Below, piece after piece: positions 63,336 through 64,000 of a stretch of DNA of 64,000 nt. The stretch covers positions 1-64,000 of the forward strand of contig NZ_QLTA01000022.1 of assembly GCF_003269065.1 (NCBI RefSeq), in the 5' to 3' direction. The notes under the pieces were generated by a model, which was not told where the DNA came from, did not search any database, and saw only the letters and a program-made list of their open reading frames with translations. The translations under genes and the position numbers were made by a program. Numbering within the stretch: the first letter of the stretch is position 1; every line of letters starts with the position of its first letter. The DNA comes from Paracidovorax anthurii (lineage in GTDB: Bacteria > Pseudomonadota > Gammaproteobacteria > Burkholderiales > Burkholderiaceae_C).

Positions 63336-63914
63336 ATGGACATCGACAAATCCGGGAAAGTGCAGGACCCGCGCGTCAAGCTTTCGATCTACAGCACCAT
63401 CGAACGCGGCGAGATGAAGGTGATCAACGGCATCATCGTCCACCAGACCGGGGCGGCCACGGCGCAGTCCTCGTTCAACAGCTACAAGGGCTCCGACCCC
63501 AACGGCGCGCACTTCCTGCTCGACAAGGACGGCACCATCTACCAGACGGCCTCCATCTACCAGAAGACCTACCACGTGGGCTTCATCAAGTCGCGCTGCA
63601 TGGTGGAGCACAAGTGCACGCCCGCCGACGTCAAGGCGCTCAAGGGCAAGACCGTCGGACGCCAGATCGGGACGGTGGAAAAGCACAAGAGCTTTCCCAA
63701 CCGCTATCCGGACAACAGCGACTCCATCGGCATCGAGATCGTCTCGGCCGTGCGGGGGCAGGCCTTCGAGCCGGTGACGGGCGCCCAGCAGCAATCGCTG
63801 GCGTGGCTCATCGCCGAACTCACGTCCACGCTGGGCATCTCGGTGCAGGAGATCTACCGGCACCCCCAGGTGTCCTGGAAGAACGAAACCGAAGCGAGTA
63901 CCGCGCAATGGTAA
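63336..63914 (+). CDS. Ami_2/PGRP-fold amidase, secreted-effector candidate
   Basis: A 192-residue N-acetylmuramoyl-L-alanine amidase-like protein. Zinc-site His H36 (IIVHQTG) and H80 (KTYHVGF), E134 (SIGIEIV), and H176 in EIYRHPQVSWKNETEAS. DKDGTIYQTASI and PDNSDSIGIEIV are the family core. No signal peptide, yet its substrate is in the periplasm, so another route is needed. Its last seven bases overlap a gene for an exported protein, the layout of type VI amidase effectors with immunity proteins. No VgrG, Hcp or PAAR gene lies in the window, so the route is inference. Confidence 0.82.
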   Translation: MDIDKSGKVQDPRVKLSIYSTIERGEMKVINGIIVHQTGAATAQSSFNSYKGSDPNGAHFLLDKDGTIYQTASIYQKTYHVGFIKSRCMVEHKCTPADVKALKGKTVGRQIGTVEKHKSFPNRYPDNSDSIGIEIVSAVRGQAFEPVTGAQQQSLAWLIAELTSTLGISVQEIYRHPQVSWKNETEASTAQW

Positions 63915-64000
63915 ACCGCAGAATCCTTGGCGCGCTCGCCTGTACGGTGGCGGCGCTTTCCACGGCCCATGCGGCCGACTCGTGGATGCGGCCGCAGGTG
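63908..64000 (+). CDS. exported protein, possible immunity partner, cut by window end
   Basis: ATG 63908 overlaps the amidase stop (63912-63914). Thirty-one codons are visible and encode a signal peptide MVNRRILGALACTVAALSTAHA with cut before ADSW. The mature domain is outside the window. Overlap with a peptidoglycan amidase and export to the periplasm fit an immunity protein that protects the producer; this rests on context alone. Confidence 0.75.
   Translation, partial: MVNRRILGALACTVAALSTAHAADSWMRPQV

Noticed and set aside
60284..63379. 1031-codon minus-strand open frame
   Set aside because: Opposite amn and the GGDEF gene, with shadow-like composition; only its extreme 3' end overlaps the dbpA N-terminus, in another frame.
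1..64000. tRNA, rRNA, CRISPR arrays, insertion sequences, replication origin
   Set aside because: I looked for cloverleaf-like segments, repeat-spacer arrays, transposase ORFs and DnaA-box clusters in all gaps and saw none. Small RNAs could be missed by eye.

Overview
The window is a GC-rich, densely packed bacterial chromosome segment. Gene content and local synteny point to Burkholderiales, family Comamonadaceae, most likely the Acidovorax/Paracidovorax avenae-citrulli plant-pathogen group. The pointers are a YopJ-family type III effector candidate, many Bug/TctC binding proteins, a cstA two-component locus and typical comamonad housekeeping genes. The taxonomic placement is inference from content; no rRNA or tRNA gene was seen.

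Layout. 1-5.7 kb: the 5' part of a small secreted protein, then an iron-uptake operon (TonB siderophore receptor, FMN hydroxy-acid oxidase, PiuC dioxygenase, PepSY protein, cytochrome b561). 5.8-12.7 kb: lytic transglycosylase, 5-formyl-THF cyclo-ligase, a glutathione transferase, a hypothetical protein, a YopJ/XopJ-type effector with a PIP-box-like upstream element, and cca. 12.8-17.0 kb: a trehalose operon (otsB, GH15 glucanase, otsA) whose otsA carries a TA-duplication frameshift. 17-23.5 kb: ROK kinase, orphan amino-acid binding protein, DUF2905 protein, and a tauD-ABC sulfonate operon with a striking inverted repeat upstream. 24 kb: a small ricin-type lectin with its own promoter and terminator. 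24.5-28 kb: MidA-like methyltransferase, pteridine reductase-like SDR plus folB, and an AraC-type regulator. 28.5-35.5 kb: a divergent RND efflux operon followed by an NDH-2-like flavoprotein. 35.5-40.1 kb: ybdD-like gene, cstA and a two-component system. 40.3-43.8 kb: ttcA, DUF4136 lipoprotein, histidine phosphatase, D-threonine aldolase-like enzyme. 44-51.8 kb: a tail-collar protein, ruvB, two tandem paralogous trypsin-fold lipoproteases, ruvA, phoH-like gene, ybeY. The protease pair splits the usual ruvAB neighbourhood. 51.8-53.3 kb: a possible cell-wall hydrolase with a secreted partner. 53.6-58.8 kb: dtd, a CDF transporter, and an amidohydrolase/Bug/GntR/Bug catabolic cluster. 59-64 kb: dbpA, amn, a GGDEF protein, and an Ami_2/PGRP-type amidase overlapping the start of a signal-peptide protein (effector-immunity-like) cut by the window end.

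Four families of short dispersed repeats occupy intergenic spaces. Several begin exactly at stop codons. The most interesting accessory material is the effector at 10.2 kb, the amidase pair at 63.3 kb, the hydrolase-like pair at 52 kb, the protease pair inside ruvAB, and the frameshifted otsA.
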